Source: CAZMGB01 sp964565775
Lineage (GTDB): Bacteria > Chloroflexota > Dehalococcoidia > DSTF01 > JALHUB01
Direction of reading: 5' to 3'
DNA length: 64,000 bases
Assembly (NCBI GenBank): GCA_964565775.1
Contig: CAZMGB010000009.1
Coordinates: forward strand, 1 to 64,000
The translations under genes and the position numbers were made by a program. The notes beneath the pieces were generated by a model, which ran no database searches, had not been told where the DNA came from, and was given only the letters and a program-made list of their open reading frames with translations. Of this stretch, positions 56,201 through 64,000 are shown piece after piece (within the stretch, counting starts at the first letter, position 1; the number at the start of each line of letters is the position of its first letter).

Positions 56201-57048
56201 CCGTTGGCGATGGCGGCGGTGCCGGCCTCATCCGTACCGATGTGGTTGCCGATGATGCGATTGTGACTGGCGCTGGTGCCCTCGATGAGCACGCCGTCGT
56301 TCCAGTTTCCCGAGATCACGTTCATCTCGCCGGCGCTGCTGCCGCCGATGACGTTGTCGTGAGCGCCTTCGCCCACGTCAATGCCCACCTCGTTGCCGAG
56401 GCCGAGTGTGCCGCCGGCGTTCGTGCCGACATAGTTGCCGATGACGAGGTTGTTGACGCTGCGCCAGTACATGCCAATGCCGGCGGAGCTGTTGGCCACG
56501 ATGACGTTGCCCTGGCCGGCACCGCTGCCGCCGATTGTGTTGCCATAGGCGCTGCCGTACATGAAGATGCCCACCGTGCATTCACGGATCTCGAGTCCGC
56601 GGATGACGTTGTGTCCGGAGCTTAGCCCGAAGCACCAGAAGTTCTGCGAACCGCCGCTGACGACGACTCCCGCCGCCGACCCGTCCACGGTGTCATTTCC
56701 CGTGCTTAGCCCCGGCAGGCCGGCCGTAAGGTTGATCGTCCCCGGGCTGAAGACGCCGCCGTCGAAGGTGATGGTGTCGGCGGAGCCGGCGCCGATGGTG
56801 TCGGTGGTGCTACAGGGTGGGGTGTAGGTGCTGTTGGACACCTGGGCGCACTCGCCGCTGTCCAGATCACCCACGGCGAGACCGCCTGTCGCGAGGAGAA
56901 TGGCCTCTCGCAGCGTGAGCACATTGTCGCGGCTATTCGTGTCGCCGGTGTCGTTGACGGTGATGGTGGCGCCCTGCGCCGCCACGGTGCCAGGCAGCAT
57001 CGCCAGCAGCGTGGCCACTGCTAGGGCCAGAAGAACCTGTCGTTTCAT
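53290..57048 (-). CDS. Secreted parallel beta-helix protein with thrombospondin type 3 repeats and dockerin-like end
   Basis: The 1252-residue precursor has a Sec signal peptide (VLLALAVATLLAMLPGTVAAQG) and a CSLREA-type start (DNVLTLREAILLATGG). About 650 residues of right-handed beta-helix repeats follow, of the pattern GNVISGNSxxGVxIxxxxxxxNxVxxNxIGT. Then come calcium-binding DxDxDGxxD thrombospondin type 3 repeats (about 850-1180), and two EF-hand-like loops (VNDDGQANFLDVTAVAR, IDKNGFNNILDVQTAAK) like a type I dockerin. It is probably a cell-surface or extracellular carbohydrate-binding or adhesive protein. GGGAGG precedes the ATG. There is no membrane anchor or sorting signal. Confidence 0.9.
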   Translation of the reverse strand: MKRQVLLALAVATLLAMLPGTVAAQGATITVNDTGDTNSRDNVLTLREAILLATGGLAVGDLDSGECAQVSNSTYTPPCSTTDTIGAGSADTITFDGGVFSPGTINLTAGLPGLSTGNDTVDGSAAGVVVSGGSQNFWCFGLSSGHNVIRGLEIRECTVGIFMYGSAYGNTIGGSGAGQGNVIVANSSAGIGMYWRSVNNLVIGNYVGTNAGGTLGLGNEVGIDVGEGAHDNVIGGSSAGEMNVISGNWNDGVLIEGTSASHNRIIGNHIGTDEAGTAAIANGQNGVSIWFGAWANTIGGWNAGEGNLISGNSSNGVDIQNTGTFGNRVVDDYIGTDVNGNDPLPNGSAGVSVHNGAQNTIIDGNLLSGNSWVGINFSDSGTSGNSATDNLIGTDISGNAALPNSNGVNIYDAENNTLGSGNVISGNSGAGVQISGSDNYGNLMVGSFIGTTADGTAALPNGSVGVLVDQGAHDNYIGTGKAGGPPNVISGNTTGVSIQDADTTANSVANNYIGTNPNADGPLPNNNGVLIRNGAHDNSIDGNIVSGNTNWGVVVEDAGSNGNQVTGNNIGTGWAGGVPVPNDIGVVIWNGAQDNTIGPGNVISFNTSGGVGFVFSNTTGNRVVGNYVTMNDFAGVSAGYSSGGNSIGGSDAADRNVISGNSGPGVRLSDNSWGFEVTGNLIGTDFGGTGPWPNDGPGVLLESGANHNTIGGPGEGNVIAFNNSDGVLVDGGSTTFNAVRGNSIHSNTGMGIENINGGNSEIAGPNIAGQNPVTGTTCPNCTVDIYTDLEDEGKYYEGSAVAGVGGNFTFAGTLFGPYLTATTTDTSGNTSEFTAPIEVMDTGDDDMDGVPNYLDACPTLAEDIDANKDSDGCPDPDNDGDGFPDTTDQCPGTDWTAGPNGIHCEGPTSDDNVNTCEDYDGVLDTDGCHDSPGEDYDLDGLTDDDETFVYWTKPDDPDSDGDGLTDGEEVLTYFTCPADGANLAELPQCVGVADARDTDGGGVPDGEEVLVRGTNPLDPSDDGCPGDADCDGVADATDNCPAVYNPGQENTDSAPIPSGANIVGDFRANPDKDAQGDACDTDDDNDGPDANDGLYTDAEEATGCGSFLPTNALAKDSDGDRVIDGWECKMGTDPNNPADRPMCTDLTDTDGDGISDCVEESGYGTSPLSTDTDGDSSGNDGCQDDKQIVDVNDDGQANFLDVTAVARIAFTPGPFDPVSVAVADIDKNGFNNILDVQTAAKNSTLVEPHSPC

Positions 57049-57348
57049 CGGTCGCCTCCCAAGAGAAGAAGACCGACCCGTATTGGGCTGGTCTTCTCCT
57101 GGCTCAACTCGCTGTCGGGCAGTCCGCTACCGACCTGGCACAACGCATCGCCCCGCCTCGACGCTACCAAGCTGATGTTGACCTTGTGATTAGTTTCGCA
57201 GTCATTATAGATGGTCTGTCAAGCGCTCAATGGCTGAGTAGTAGAGCCAAACGGAGCGGAGACAAATCTAGCGGCGACCCCACCTGCCGGCAGGCGGGTT
57301 CGCCGCGTCAGCGCACCAGAAGAGTCGGTGGACGCCTAAAGGCCTCCG
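57049..57348. other. 300-base gap with leader hairpin, minus-strand -10 and a palindromic mini-repeat
   Basis: On the minus strand a -10 TATAAT (57204-57209) could start the beta-helix transcript. Its leader holds a hairpin with AGAAGACC (57067-57074) pairing GGTCTTCT (57090-57097). The remainder to the ftsK stop contains the repeat at 57283-57298 and nothing else I can name. Confidence 0.5.
57283..57298 (+). repeat. Intergenic copy of the palindromic mini-repeat
   Basis: CCTGCCGGCAGGCGGG shares the GGCAGGCGGG half and the CTGCC inverted arm of the copies inside polA and the P1 peptidase gene, with a shorter centre. Confidence 0.6.
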
Positions 57349-59808
57349 CTACGTCTCGTCGAGCGGCTCAGTGTGTGCCAGCAGCACCTCCCGCGAGCTG
57401 CCGCCGCCTTCGGAGGGGCCGACGATACCCTTCTCCTCGAACATGTCCATGAGGCGCGCCGCCCGCGGATAGCCGATGCGCAGCCGGCGTTGAAGCATCG
57501 ACGTCGAGATGCGGCTGTGCCCCGCCGCCAGCTCACGCGCCCGCTCGAAGAGCGGGTCGTCGGCGCCGAAGAGCTCGTCGACGGCGGGCCGCGCCTCTTC
57601 CAGCAGGTGGTCGTAGACCTCGCGCTCCAGGCTCTGGAAGCGCGGCTGCGTCCAGAAGGCGACCAGCCGCTCGATCTCGGCGTCGGAGACGAAGACGCCC
57701 TGGAGCCGCTTGGGCTTGGCGGCGTCCGTGGGCATGTAGAGCATGTCGCCGCGCCCCAGGAGCTTCTCGGCACCGGCACCGTCGAGGACCGTGCGCGAGT
57801 CGACCTGGGAGCTCATGCCAAAGGCGATGCGGGTAGGGAAGTTCGCCTTGATGAGGCCGGTTACCACGTCCACTGAAGGTCGCTGGGTGGCGATGATAAT
57901 GTGGATGCCGGTGGCGCGTGCGAGCTGGGCCAGGCGGCAGATCTGCCGTTCCACCTCGTAGGGGGCGGCCATCATCAGGTCCGCCAGCTCGTCGATGATC
58001 ACCACCCAGTAGCGCATGCGGAAGGGCGCCCGCGGGTGCCGGTTGAAGGCGTCGATGTTGCGGACGGCCAGGGAGGCGAAGCGGCGATAGCGCGTCTCCA
58101 TCTCGTGGATCACGGCCTGGAGGGTGCCGACCACCTTGTCGAGGTCGACTACGATGCTGGAGAAGGCCAGGTGGGGGATGCGAGCGAAGCCCGATAGCTC
58201 CACCCGCTTCGGGTCGATCATGACGAACCGCAGCTCGTCGGGGCCGGCGTGCATCAGGAGGCACGAGATGATGGAGTTGATGCAGACGCTCTTGCCGCTG
58301 CCGGTAGCGCCGGCAATGAGAAGGTGGGGCATCTTTGCCAGGTCGGCCGCCACCGGCTCGCCGCCGACACTCTTGCCCAGGGCCAGCGCCAGCTTGGAGC
58401 GGGAGGCTATGCGCTGGAACTGCGGGCTCTCGATGACGCCGCGCAGGGTGACGAGAGCCGCCGTGTTGTTCGGCACCTCGATGCCGACGACCGGCTTGCC
58501 CGGCACCGGCGCCTCAATGCGGATCGAGGGCGCAGCCAGGGCGAGCGCCATGTCGTTGGCCAGCGCCGTGATCTGATTGACTCGGACTCTCGTGCGGGAG
58601 ACCTCCTCCGTCCTCACTTTGGGGCTGCCGTCCTTGTCGAGAACGGGCCGGCCGTTTCTGTCTCGCTCGGGGACAGTGCGTGTCTTGATCTCCCATCCGG
58701 GCTCGATGCCGAACTGCGTCACCGTTGGACCCTCGTTGATCTGGACGACGCTGGCGTCGACGCCGAAGCTGTGCAGAGTGTCGACTATGAGCTGGCCTCG
58801 CGCGGCGTTGTCGGGCCGCACGTCTTGCTGTGGCCCCACGGAGGCCAGGATATCGATGGGCGGTCGCTCCCAGGCGCTGGGCGCGGCCGACGGGACCGGC
58901 GGCGCGACAAGCGGCGTTCCACCCGTCGTCCCTTCGGCCGGCGACGCTTCGTCTCCCTCGGCGTCGAGCGGGAGCTCCGTCTGCCACCCGAAGCTGGATG
59001 GGGCCTCGGGCGCACCCTCAGCCGCCGGTGGTGCTGGCGCGTCCGCTTCCGGCCCTTCGACGGGCGGCGCTGTGCGCGCCCACATCATCGTGTCCATGGG
59101 CACGGGCTCAGGCGGTCTCGGCGTGACCTTGGTGGGAAAGAGGGCATCGACGAGGGCGCTGCCGGCCCTCCATATGCGGACGGGGATGCCCCATCGCCAG
59201 ACCGTGACGGCGACGGAGGGGCTACGACGCAGGCCCGCGGCTGTCTCGCGCGGCCAGAGAATGACCACAGCGGCGACGCCCGACGCCAGCCAGAGCACAA
59301 TGCCCACAGGCGTGCTGGCGAGGGTGTGTCCCAGGTCTCCACCGGCCGTCACCTCGGAGAGCGATGTTCCGCCGAACTCCCAGTCGGGCCGGAAGAAGCC
59401 GAGGAGTCCAATCGTGAAGACAGCGACCAGAGCGCCGACCAGCCAGGGCTTCCACACCCGTAGGGCGGCGCCGAGGCTCCTCCGCAGCACAAACCAGCCC
59501 ACCACGGCGACGAGCGCGATGAGAAGCAGTACGTGCAGCCCCAGGGCCCCCACAAGGTTGTCGCGGAGGCCAGGGAGGCCCTTGGCGACGGGCACGAACC
59601 AGGGGACGGCGAGAACCGCCAGAACGATGAGGACGATGCCCAGGGTCTCCAGCCGCCATAGGAGCCGCGCGAGGGCGGCCGGCGCGCTGGTGCGTCCTCT
59701 GCGGCGTCCCACCGGGCGGGGCCGGCTGCTGCTCCCGCTCGGGCGGCGGTAGGCGCCGGGGGGAGGGCCCGCCCGTCCGGAGGACGGGTTGGTCCTTGCC
59801 TTAGCCAT
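57349..59808 (-). CDS. ftsK: DNA translocase FtsK/SpoIIIE
   Basis: The 819-residue protein has an Arg/Pro/Gly-rich N-terminus and four membrane spans (about 50-185). A Pro/Ala-rich linker follows (about 215-315). The motor domain (about 320-750) has GATGSGKSVCINSIISCLL (Walker A), YWVVIIDELADLMM (Walker B) and IIIATQRPSVDVVTGLIKANFPTRIAF. A C-terminal gamma winged-helix domain is present (ISTSMLQRRLRIGYPRAARLMDMFEEKGIVGP). It pumps chromosomal DNA at the division septum. The ATG at 59808 follows GGTGAT; a GTG nine bases upstream is possible. It lies 53 bases after the RNase J gene. Confidence 0.95.
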   Translation of the reverse strand: MAKARTNPSSGRAGPPPGAYRRPSGSSSRPRPVGRRRGRTSAPAALARLLWRLETLGIVLIVLAVLAVPWFVPVAKGLPGLRDNLVGALGLHVLLLIALVAVVGWFVLRRSLGAALRVWKPWLVGALVAVFTIGLLGFFRPDWEFGGTSLSEVTAGGDLGHTLASTPVGIVLWLASGVAAVVILWPRETAAGLRRSPSVAVTVWRWGIPVRIWRAGSALVDALFPTKVTPRPPEPVPMDTMMWARTAPPVEGPEADAPAPPAAEGAPEAPSSFGWQTELPLDAEGDEASPAEGTTGGTPLVAPPVPSAAPSAWERPPIDILASVGPQQDVRPDNAARGQLIVDTLHSFGVDASVVQINEGPTVTQFGIEPGWEIKTRTVPERDRNGRPVLDKDGSPKVRTEEVSRTRVRVNQITALANDMALALAAPSIRIEAPVPGKPVVGIEVPNNTAALVTLRGVIESPQFQRIASRSKLALALGKSVGGEPVAADLAKMPHLLIAGATGSGKSVCINSIISCLLMHAGPDELRFVMIDPKRVELSGFARIPHLAFSSIVVDLDKVVGTLQAVIHEMETRYRRFASLAVRNIDAFNRHPRAPFRMRYWVVIIDELADLMMAAPYEVERQICRLAQLARATGIHIIIATQRPSVDVVTGLIKANFPTRIAFGMSSQVDSRTVLDGAGAEKLLGRGDMLYMPTDAAKPKRLQGVFVSDAEIERLVAFWTQPRFQSLEREVYDHLLEEARPAVDELFGADDPLFERARELAAGHSRISTSMLQRRLRIGYPRAARLMDMFEEKGIVGPSEGGGSSREVLLAHTEPLDET

Positions 59809-59861
59809 GTCGATCACCTGTTGAGGCGCAGGCCCTCCCGCCGTGGCCAGCGCCCCAGAGC

Positions 59862-61514
59862 TTACACCTCTACCGTAACAGGCAGCACCATAGGCCGCCT
59901 TCGTGTTTCTTTATACAGGAACGTGGCGACCGCCTCCTTCACCTGGCTCTGCACCGCCCCCCATTCGGCGATGTGGTCGGCACCGTCGAGGGCCGTGGCC
60001 GCCGTCTGCCGCGTTCGCTCCAGCAGTTCCTCTGATTCCTCCACGTCCACGAATCCCCGCGACACCACGTCCGGCCTGCCGACGAGGCGGCCGCTCTCCT
60101 TCTCGATGGCGATGATGACGACGATCATGCCGTCGGTGGCCAAATGGTGCCGGTCCCGCAGCACCACATGATCGACGTCGCCCACGCCCAGGCCGTCCAC
60201 GTACACGTAGTCGGACGAGAGGTGGTCCCGGACAAGGGCGCCGGTGGCGTCGAGCTCCAGCACGTCGCCGTCGACCAGAACGAAGACGTTCTCCTCCGGC
60301 ACCCCGACGGACTCAGCGAGGCGCGCGTGCAGCACCAGGTGGCGGTACTCGCCGTGGATCGGCACGAAGTAGCGCGGCCGCGCCAGCGACAGGACGATCT
60401 TCAGCTCCTCCTGGGCAGCGTGACCGCGTACGTGGACATCGGCGATGCGGTTGTAAAGGACGCGCGCACCCAGGCGGAACAGGTTGTCGACGGTGCGGAA
60501 GACCAGCGCCTCGTTGCCGGGAATCGGCGTCGCCGAGAGCACCACCGTGTCGCCCGGCGTGATGCTGATGTGGCTGTGGTCGCGGTTGGCCATGCGCGTG
60601 AGTGCCGATGTGGGTTCGCCCTGGCTGCCGGTAGTGATAACGGCCAGCTTCTCGTGGCGAAGCTTGCGAAGCTCTCCCGTACCGACGAGCAGCCCTTTGG
60701 GCACGGATAGGTACCCCTTCTTGACGGCCATGTGCACGTTGTCGACCATGCTGCGGCCGGTCACGAAGACGCGGCGGTCGTTCTGGGAGGCGGCATCGAT
60801 CACCTGCTGGATGCGAGAAATGAGAGAAGCGAACGTGGCGATTATCACCCTCTCGGGAGCGGTAGCCATGATCTGGTGCAGGGCCCGGCCTACCACCTGC
60901 TCCGAGGGCGTGTAACCCTGGATCTCCACGTATGTGGAGTCGGACAGGAGCAAGAGGATGCCCTCGCTGCCCAGATGGGCAAGGCGCGACAGGTCGGTGG
61001 GCTGGGCCATGACCGGCGTGTGGTCCAGCTTGAAGTCGCCCGTGTGCACGACGAGCCCAACGGGCGTGCGAATGGCCAGCCCCACAGAGTCGGGGACGCT
61101 GTGGGCGACGCCGAACGGTTCCACCTCGAAGCAGCCCAGCCGTACTCGCTCGCCGGCGAGAACGGTTCGCAGCTCCGCTCTTGCCAGCAAATGGTGCTCT
61201 TCCAGCTTGACGGCGATGAGGTCGCGTGTCAGAGGCGTGCAGTAGATGGGCGCCTGCACCTGCTGCAAGATGTAGGGCAGAGCGCCCGTATGATCCTCGT
61301 GACCGTGGGTGATGAGGAAGGCTCGCAGCTTGTGGCGGTTCTCAAGTAGGTAAGAGATGTCAGGGATGACCAGGTCCACCCCCAGCATCTCCTCCTTGGG
61401 GAACATCAGGCCGGCGTCGACGGCGATGATATCGTTGCGACACTCGAAGAGCATCATGTTCTTACCGATCTCGCCGAGGCCGCCGAGGGGGATAACGCGC
61501 AGTTTGTCGCTCAT
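59862..61514 (-). CDS. rnj: Ribonuclease J
   Basis: The 550-residue protein is a beta-CASP metallo-beta-lactamase RNase. It has VIPLGGLGEIGKNMMLFE at the start, the metal motif LITHGHEDHTGALPY, VHTGDFKLDHTP, the beta-CASP part (VFVTGRSMVDNVHMA, VITTGSQGEPTSALTRMA) and HVRGHAAQEELKIVLSLARPRYFVPIHGEYRHL. The C-terminal domain for dimerisation follows. It acts as a 5'-3' exoribonuclease and endonuclease in mRNA decay and rRNA maturation. It starts 14 bases after the uracil-DNA glycosylase stop and is probably in the same operon. Confidence 0.95.
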   Translation of the reverse strand: MSDKLRVIPLGGLGEIGKNMMLFECRNDIIAVDAGLMFPKEEMLGVDLVIPDISYLLENRHKLRAFLITHGHEDHTGALPYILQQVQAPIYCTPLTRDLIAVKLEEHHLLARAELRTVLAGERVRLGCFEVEPFGVAHSVPDSVGLAIRTPVGLVVHTGDFKLDHTPVMAQPTDLSRLAHLGSEGILLLLSDSTYVEIQGYTPSEQVVGRALHQIMATAPERVIIATFASLISRIQQVIDAASQNDRRVFVTGRSMVDNVHMAVKKGYLSVPKGLLVGTGELRKLRHEKLAVITTGSQGEPTSALTRMANRDHSHISITPGDTVVLSATPIPGNEALVFRTVDNLFRLGARVLYNRIADVHVRGHAAQEELKIVLSLARPRYFVPIHGEYRHLVLHARLAESVGVPEENVFVLVDGDVLELDATGALVRDHLSSDYVYVDGLGVGDVDHVVLRDRHHLATDGMIVVIIAIEKESGRLVGRPDVVSRGFVDVEESEELLERTRQTAATALDGADHIAEWGAVQSQVKEAVATFLYKETRRRPMVLPVTVEV

Positions 61515-61528
61515 GGTCCGTGGGCGCG

Positions 61529-62146
61529 CTACAGGAGGCGCATTTGCTGGGGTTCCACAGCCGCCGGTTGAAGCGTCTCCCTTCGCGCCTTCTCAAGGAT
61601 GGCCGGCAGCTTCTTGAAGTCCTCCTCTATGGTGCGGCGCAGACTCGCCTGGTGCAGAGCCGCCGCCGGATGGTACATGGGCACGACGAGGAGATCACCG
61701 ACGCGGCGCTCCTGGCCGTGGATGCGTCCTATCGATTGGCCTGGGAAGTACTTGGCGAGTGAATAGCGGCCCAGAGTCGCGACTACCCTGGGGCTGATGA
61801 TCTCCAACTGGCGTTCGAGCCACTTGTGGCAGGCCTGAATCTCGCCCGGCAGGGGATCGCGATTCTGGGGCGGGCGACACTTGATGACGTTGCAGATGTA
61901 AACGTCCTGGCGGCGCAGGTCTATGGAGGCGAGGAGCTGATCGAGGAACTGGCCGGCGGCCCCCACGAAGGGACGGGCCTGCTGGTCCTCGTAGTAGCCG
62001 GGGGCCTCGCCGATGAACACGATCTCGGCGTCCGCCGGCCCTTCGCCGGGGACGGCGTGCGTGCGGTTCCTCGACAGTTCACAGTCGGGGCAAACGGCGA
62101 CCTGCTCGTACAGCTCTCGAAGCGCTGACGCCGCCTCCTCTGTCAT
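61529..62146 (-). CDS. Uracil-DNA glycosylase, family 4 (iron-sulfur type)
   Basis: The 205-residue protein has VCPDCELSRNRTHAVPGEG with the first two cluster Cys and the active-site motif FIGEAPGYYEDQQARPFVGAAGQFLD. NVIKCRPPQNRDP and ACHKWLERQL supply the other two Cys, and VPMYHPAAAL is the second active-site motif. These match family 4 [4Fe-4S] uracil-DNA glycosylases, which remove uracil from DNA in thermophiles and many GC-rich bacteria. ATG at 62146 has GGAGGAGG about ten bases upstream. The frame is open further upstream without conservation. Confidence 0.93.
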   Translation of the reverse strand: MTEEAASALRELYEQVAVCPDCELSRNRTHAVPGEGPADAEIVFIGEAPGYYEDQQARPFVGAAGQFLDQLLASIDLRRQDVYICNVIKCRPPQNRDPLPGEIQACHKWLERQLEIISPRVVATLGRYSLAKYFPGQSIGRIHGQERRVGDLLVVPMYHPAAALHQASLRRTIEEDFKKLPAILEKARRETLQPAAVEPQQMRLL

Positions 62147-62408
62147 GGGCTTCCAGCCTCCTCCGGGCCGAGCGTCGAAACGATCCCTGTGCGCGATGGG
62201 GCTACCAAGCCAGCGTCGCCACACAGAACGGGGCGAGGTCTTTCAGCCGGGTCCACTGGGAACTCGGGAGATCGCTTTCGAGACGGCCGGGGGAGACGGC
62301 ACATCGAGCGCGAGCGACCTCAGACCGATACCTCGCCACTCTGGCCGGATGATAGCACGGCGGGGGAGCGTCGTCAATGCGCTAGTGCGTGATCTGGTTA
62401 GCAGATCC

Positions 62409-63188
62409 TCAACGCGGGAGGATGGGTCGGCCTTCGACCAGCTTGGCGAGGGCGATGCCCGCGAAGTAGAGGACGATTATCGGCCCCGCCACGATCGACT
62501 GCGTCACCGGATCGATGGACGGCGTCACGACGGCGGCGGCCACAAAGGCGAGGATAATGGCCTGTCGCCACCAGCCCCAGAGCCGGCGCGACGTCACGAT
62601 CCCTATCTTCGCCAGGCCCATGACGACTAGCGGCAGCTCGAAGACCAGCCCCGTGACCAGCATGAGGCGAGTCACGAAGTTGACGTAACTACCCACCTTC
62701 AGGAACGGCTTCGCCACGTCGCCCGGCGTGCTGAGGAGGAAGCGGAAGGCGGGCGGCAACTCGACATAATAGGCGAAGGCGGCTCCCGCGACGAAGGCGA
62801 AGGAGGCGCCAAAGACTATCGGGTAGACCCAGCGCTTCTCCTGACGGGTGAGGCCGGGGCCCACAAAAGCCATGAGCTGGTAGAGGACCATGGGCATCGA
62901 TATGGCGATGCCGGCGAGGAGCGCCACCCGGAAGTAGGTTCCCCAGTACTCCAGCGGCTCTGTGAAGACGATCTCACCGCCCTGGAGGCGATCGCGGGCG
63001 GGCTCGATCAGCCACTCGAGGATCCACTGGGTGGCGACAAGAGAGGCGAGGGTAGCGACGATTACGGAGCCGGCCGCCCAAATGAGGCGTTTACGGAGCT
63101 CTTCCAGGTGCTCCAGGATGGTGAGCAGCTTGCCCTCTTCGCGGGGCTCGGGGGAGGGTGTGGCTTCCGGGGGTGCCTCTACTGCCAT
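62409..63188 (-). CDS. tatC: Sec-independent protein translocase TatC
   Basis: The 259-residue protein has six membrane spans. TatC signatures are ILEHLEELRKRLIWA at the N-terminus, FTEPLEYWGTYFRVALLAGIAISMPMVLYQLMAFVGPGLTRQEKR and LVFELPLVVMGLAKIG. It is the receptor for twin-arginine signal peptides. It follows the TatA/B-type gene by 36 bases on the same strand. A polar, Glu/Pro-rich N-terminal extension of about 20 residues precedes the conserved part. Confidence 0.95.
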   Translation of the reverse strand: MAVEAPPEATPSPEPREEGKLLTILEHLEELRKRLIWAAGSVIVATLASLVATQWILEWLIEPARDRLQGGEIVFTEPLEYWGTYFRVALLAGIAISMPMVLYQLMAFVGPGLTRQEKRWVYPIVFGASFAFVAGAAFAYYVELPPAFRFLLSTPGDVAKPFLKVGSYVNFVTRLMLVTGLVFELPLVVMGLAKIGIVTSRRLWGWWRQAIILAFVAAAVVTPSIDPVTQSIVAGPIIVLYFAGIALAKLVEGRPILPR

Positions 63189-63224
63189 GATGACGGCATC
63201 GCGATGTGGGCGCCGCTGGCGGTG

Positions 63225-63647
63225 CTATCCAGCGGGAGGCCGGCGTTTGGGGGCGCTCTCCGTGGGGGCCAGTCGACGGCCGTCACCGTCCGGGCCGCTC
63301 TCGGGCTTCGGCTTGGCAGCGGCGGGAGCGCCTTTCGGAGCGTCGATGGCGAGGCCCTCGCTGGCGTCGCGGGCGGCGCCTGTCACCTCGCCCTCGATCG
63401 CCCTGGCGTCCCGGCGGACGCCCTCATCCACGTCCTTCCACTCCTGCTTCACCTCCTCGTACTCGCGCTCGAAGTCTTCGAGGGCGTCGGTTACCTCGCG
63501 GGTGAGGTTGGCGCTGTAGGTACGGAACTCGCGGATGAAGCGCGCCATCTGGGCCGCCATCTCCGGCAGTCGCCGCGGCCCCACCACGACGAGGGTGATG
63601 ACGAGGATCACGAGCAGTTCGGGAAGGCCGATGCCCAAGAAGTCCAT
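63225..63647 (-). CDS. tatB: Twin-arginine translocase TatA/TatB family protein (TatB-like)
   Basis: The 140-residue protein begins with a membrane helix (GIGLPELLVILVITLVVVG) and the hinge GPRRLPEMAAQMARFI. The Glu in the helix and GPxRLP favour TatB over TatA. A long amphipathic and coiled region (FEREYEEVKQEWKDV) and a Pro/Ala/Lys-rich tail follow. It pairs with TatC in export of folded proteins. ATG at 63647 is chosen because the helix starts immediately; an upstream extension is not conserved. Confidence 0.85.
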   Translation of the reverse strand: MDFLGIGLPELLVILVITLVVVGPRRLPEMAAQMARFIREFRTYSANLTREVTDALEDFEREYEEVKQEWKDVDEGVRRDARAIEGEVTGAARDASEGLAIDAPKGAPAAAKPKPESGPDGDGRRLAPTESAPKRRPPAG

Positions 63648-63703
63648 GCCTCTACCATTATAAGTGATAAGTGAGCCCGCCGCAGAGCGGGGGCGGAGGA
63701 GCA

Positions 63704-63753
63704 AGAAACGCGCCGCGCACAGCGCCCGATGCTTTTCCTGGGAGCGCGCGGCG
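63704..63753 (-). terminator. Possible terminator after acpP
   Basis: CGCCGCGC (63711-63718) and GCGCGGCG (63746-63753) form an eight-pair stem with a long loop and, on the minus strand, are followed by CGTTTCTTG. It lies between the acyl carrier protein stop and the tatB-like start. Confidence 0.4.
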
Positions 63754-63769
63754 GTAACAAAGATAAGGA

Positions 63770-64000
63770 CTAGTCGTCTTCTATTCCGAGGTCCTTCAGA
63801 TAGTCGACGGCGTCCTGCACCGTCACTATCTTCTCTGCGTCCTCGTCGGAGATCTCGAGGGTCTTGCCGTCCTTGCCAAACTCCTCTTCCATCGACATGA
63901 TGAGCTCAACGAGGTCCAGGGAGTCGGCGTTCAAGTCGTCGACAAACGAGGCGCTGGGAACGACCTGACCTTCCTCGACGCCCAACTGGTCGACGATTAT
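63770..64000 (-). CDS. acpP: Acyl carrier protein (N-terminus cut by the window edge)
   Basis: The 76 visible residues read IIVDQLGVEEGQVVPSASFVDDLNADSLDLVELIMSMEEEFG and end with EKIVTVQDAVDYLKDLGIEDD. The Ser in DSLDLVE is the phosphopantetheine attachment site. The first few residues and the start codon lie beyond 64000. There is a small insert (KDGKTLEISDEDAEKI) compared with the usual EIPDEDAEKI. It carries growing acyl chains in fatty acid synthesis; the cofactor derives from pantothenate, made by the pan operon in this window. Confidence 0.92.
   Translation of the reverse strand: MIVDQLGVEEGQVVPSASFVDDLNADSLDLVELIMSMEEEFGKDGKTLEISDEDAEKIVTVQDAVDYLKDLGIEDD

Noticed and set aside
59766..59787. 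CCCGTCC/GGACGGG palindrome in the ftsK N-terminus as a member of the mini-repeat family
   Set aside because: It shares symmetry and a GGGCGGGC end but not the CTGCC/GGCAG core, and the N-terminus of FtsK is variable, so the relation cannot be supported.
1..64000. CRISPR arrays, transposase genes, integrases, phage genes
   Set aside because: No regularly spaced repeats of 24-40 bases and no proteins with such motifs were seen in the window.

Overview
The window is a dense, GC-rich (about two thirds GC by eye) bacterial chromosome segment. There is no phage, plasmid, insertion-sequence transposase or CRISPR array. The gene set suggests a Chloroflexota member near Dehalococcoidia: a pan operon with a structured leader, short palindromic repeats inside and between genes, CoA-transferase and fumarylacetoacetate-hydrolase type catabolism, a fused siroheme decarboxylase, and secreted beta-helix/dockerin proteins. 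That placement is an inference from content; no rRNA marker is present. Promoters follow a sigma-70-like pattern (TTGACA or TTGCCG, 16-18 bases, TATAAT or TAGAAT). Many starts are GTG or TTG.

Bases 1-24900 are mostly catabolic and accessory. They hold an NDP-forming acyl-CoA synthetase, a HAD phosphatase, a CaiB/BaiF CoA-transferase, a PEP-utilising-type enzyme without an ATP-grasp domain, a nitroreductase, and a four-gene hydroxy/oxo-acid operon (Ldh-type dehydrogenase, RraA-type protein, HpaI aldolase, D-2-hydroxyacid dehydrogenase). A branched-chain amino acid type ABC importer (permeases and binding protein, no ATPases), an acyl-CoA dehydrogenase and an FAH-family hydrolase follow. Next come a large GAF/GGDEF/GAF/HD-GYP protein, an Eis-like acetyltransferase, a decayed copy of the FAH gene start, two unrecognised genes of lower GC, an SDR epimerase, tRNA-Glu and a DUF72 protein.

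Bases 25000-35300 hold a fused siroheme decarboxylase, a molybdopterin oxidoreductase, lspA-rluD, gltX followed by tRNA-Gln and tRNA-Glu, ccdA, a threonine aldolase and a small nuclease operon. Bases 35382-41062 are polA and mutM separated by an accessory block: an ANT(6)-like nucleotidyltransferase and a DUF433/DUF5615 toxin-antitoxin pair. The 3' end of polA and the 5' start of mutM are each duplicated inside this block, and palindromic mini-repeats lie in frame in polA and in the peptidase gene after mutM.

Bases 42080-46192 form a pantothenate operon (DUF2520/PanG-like, panD, panB, panC, then surE). A strong promoter and a leader with a terminator and a competing antiterminator control it. 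yebC-ruvC-ruvA-GGDEF and uvrB (DNA processing) follow, then an MBL hydrolase and a zinc-ribbon nucleotide cyclase with its own terminator-bearing leader. A 1252-residue secreted beta-helix protein comes next. The last part is a minus-strand housekeeping run: acpP (cut by the window edge), tatB-like, tatC, uracil-DNA glycosylase, RNase J and ftsK.
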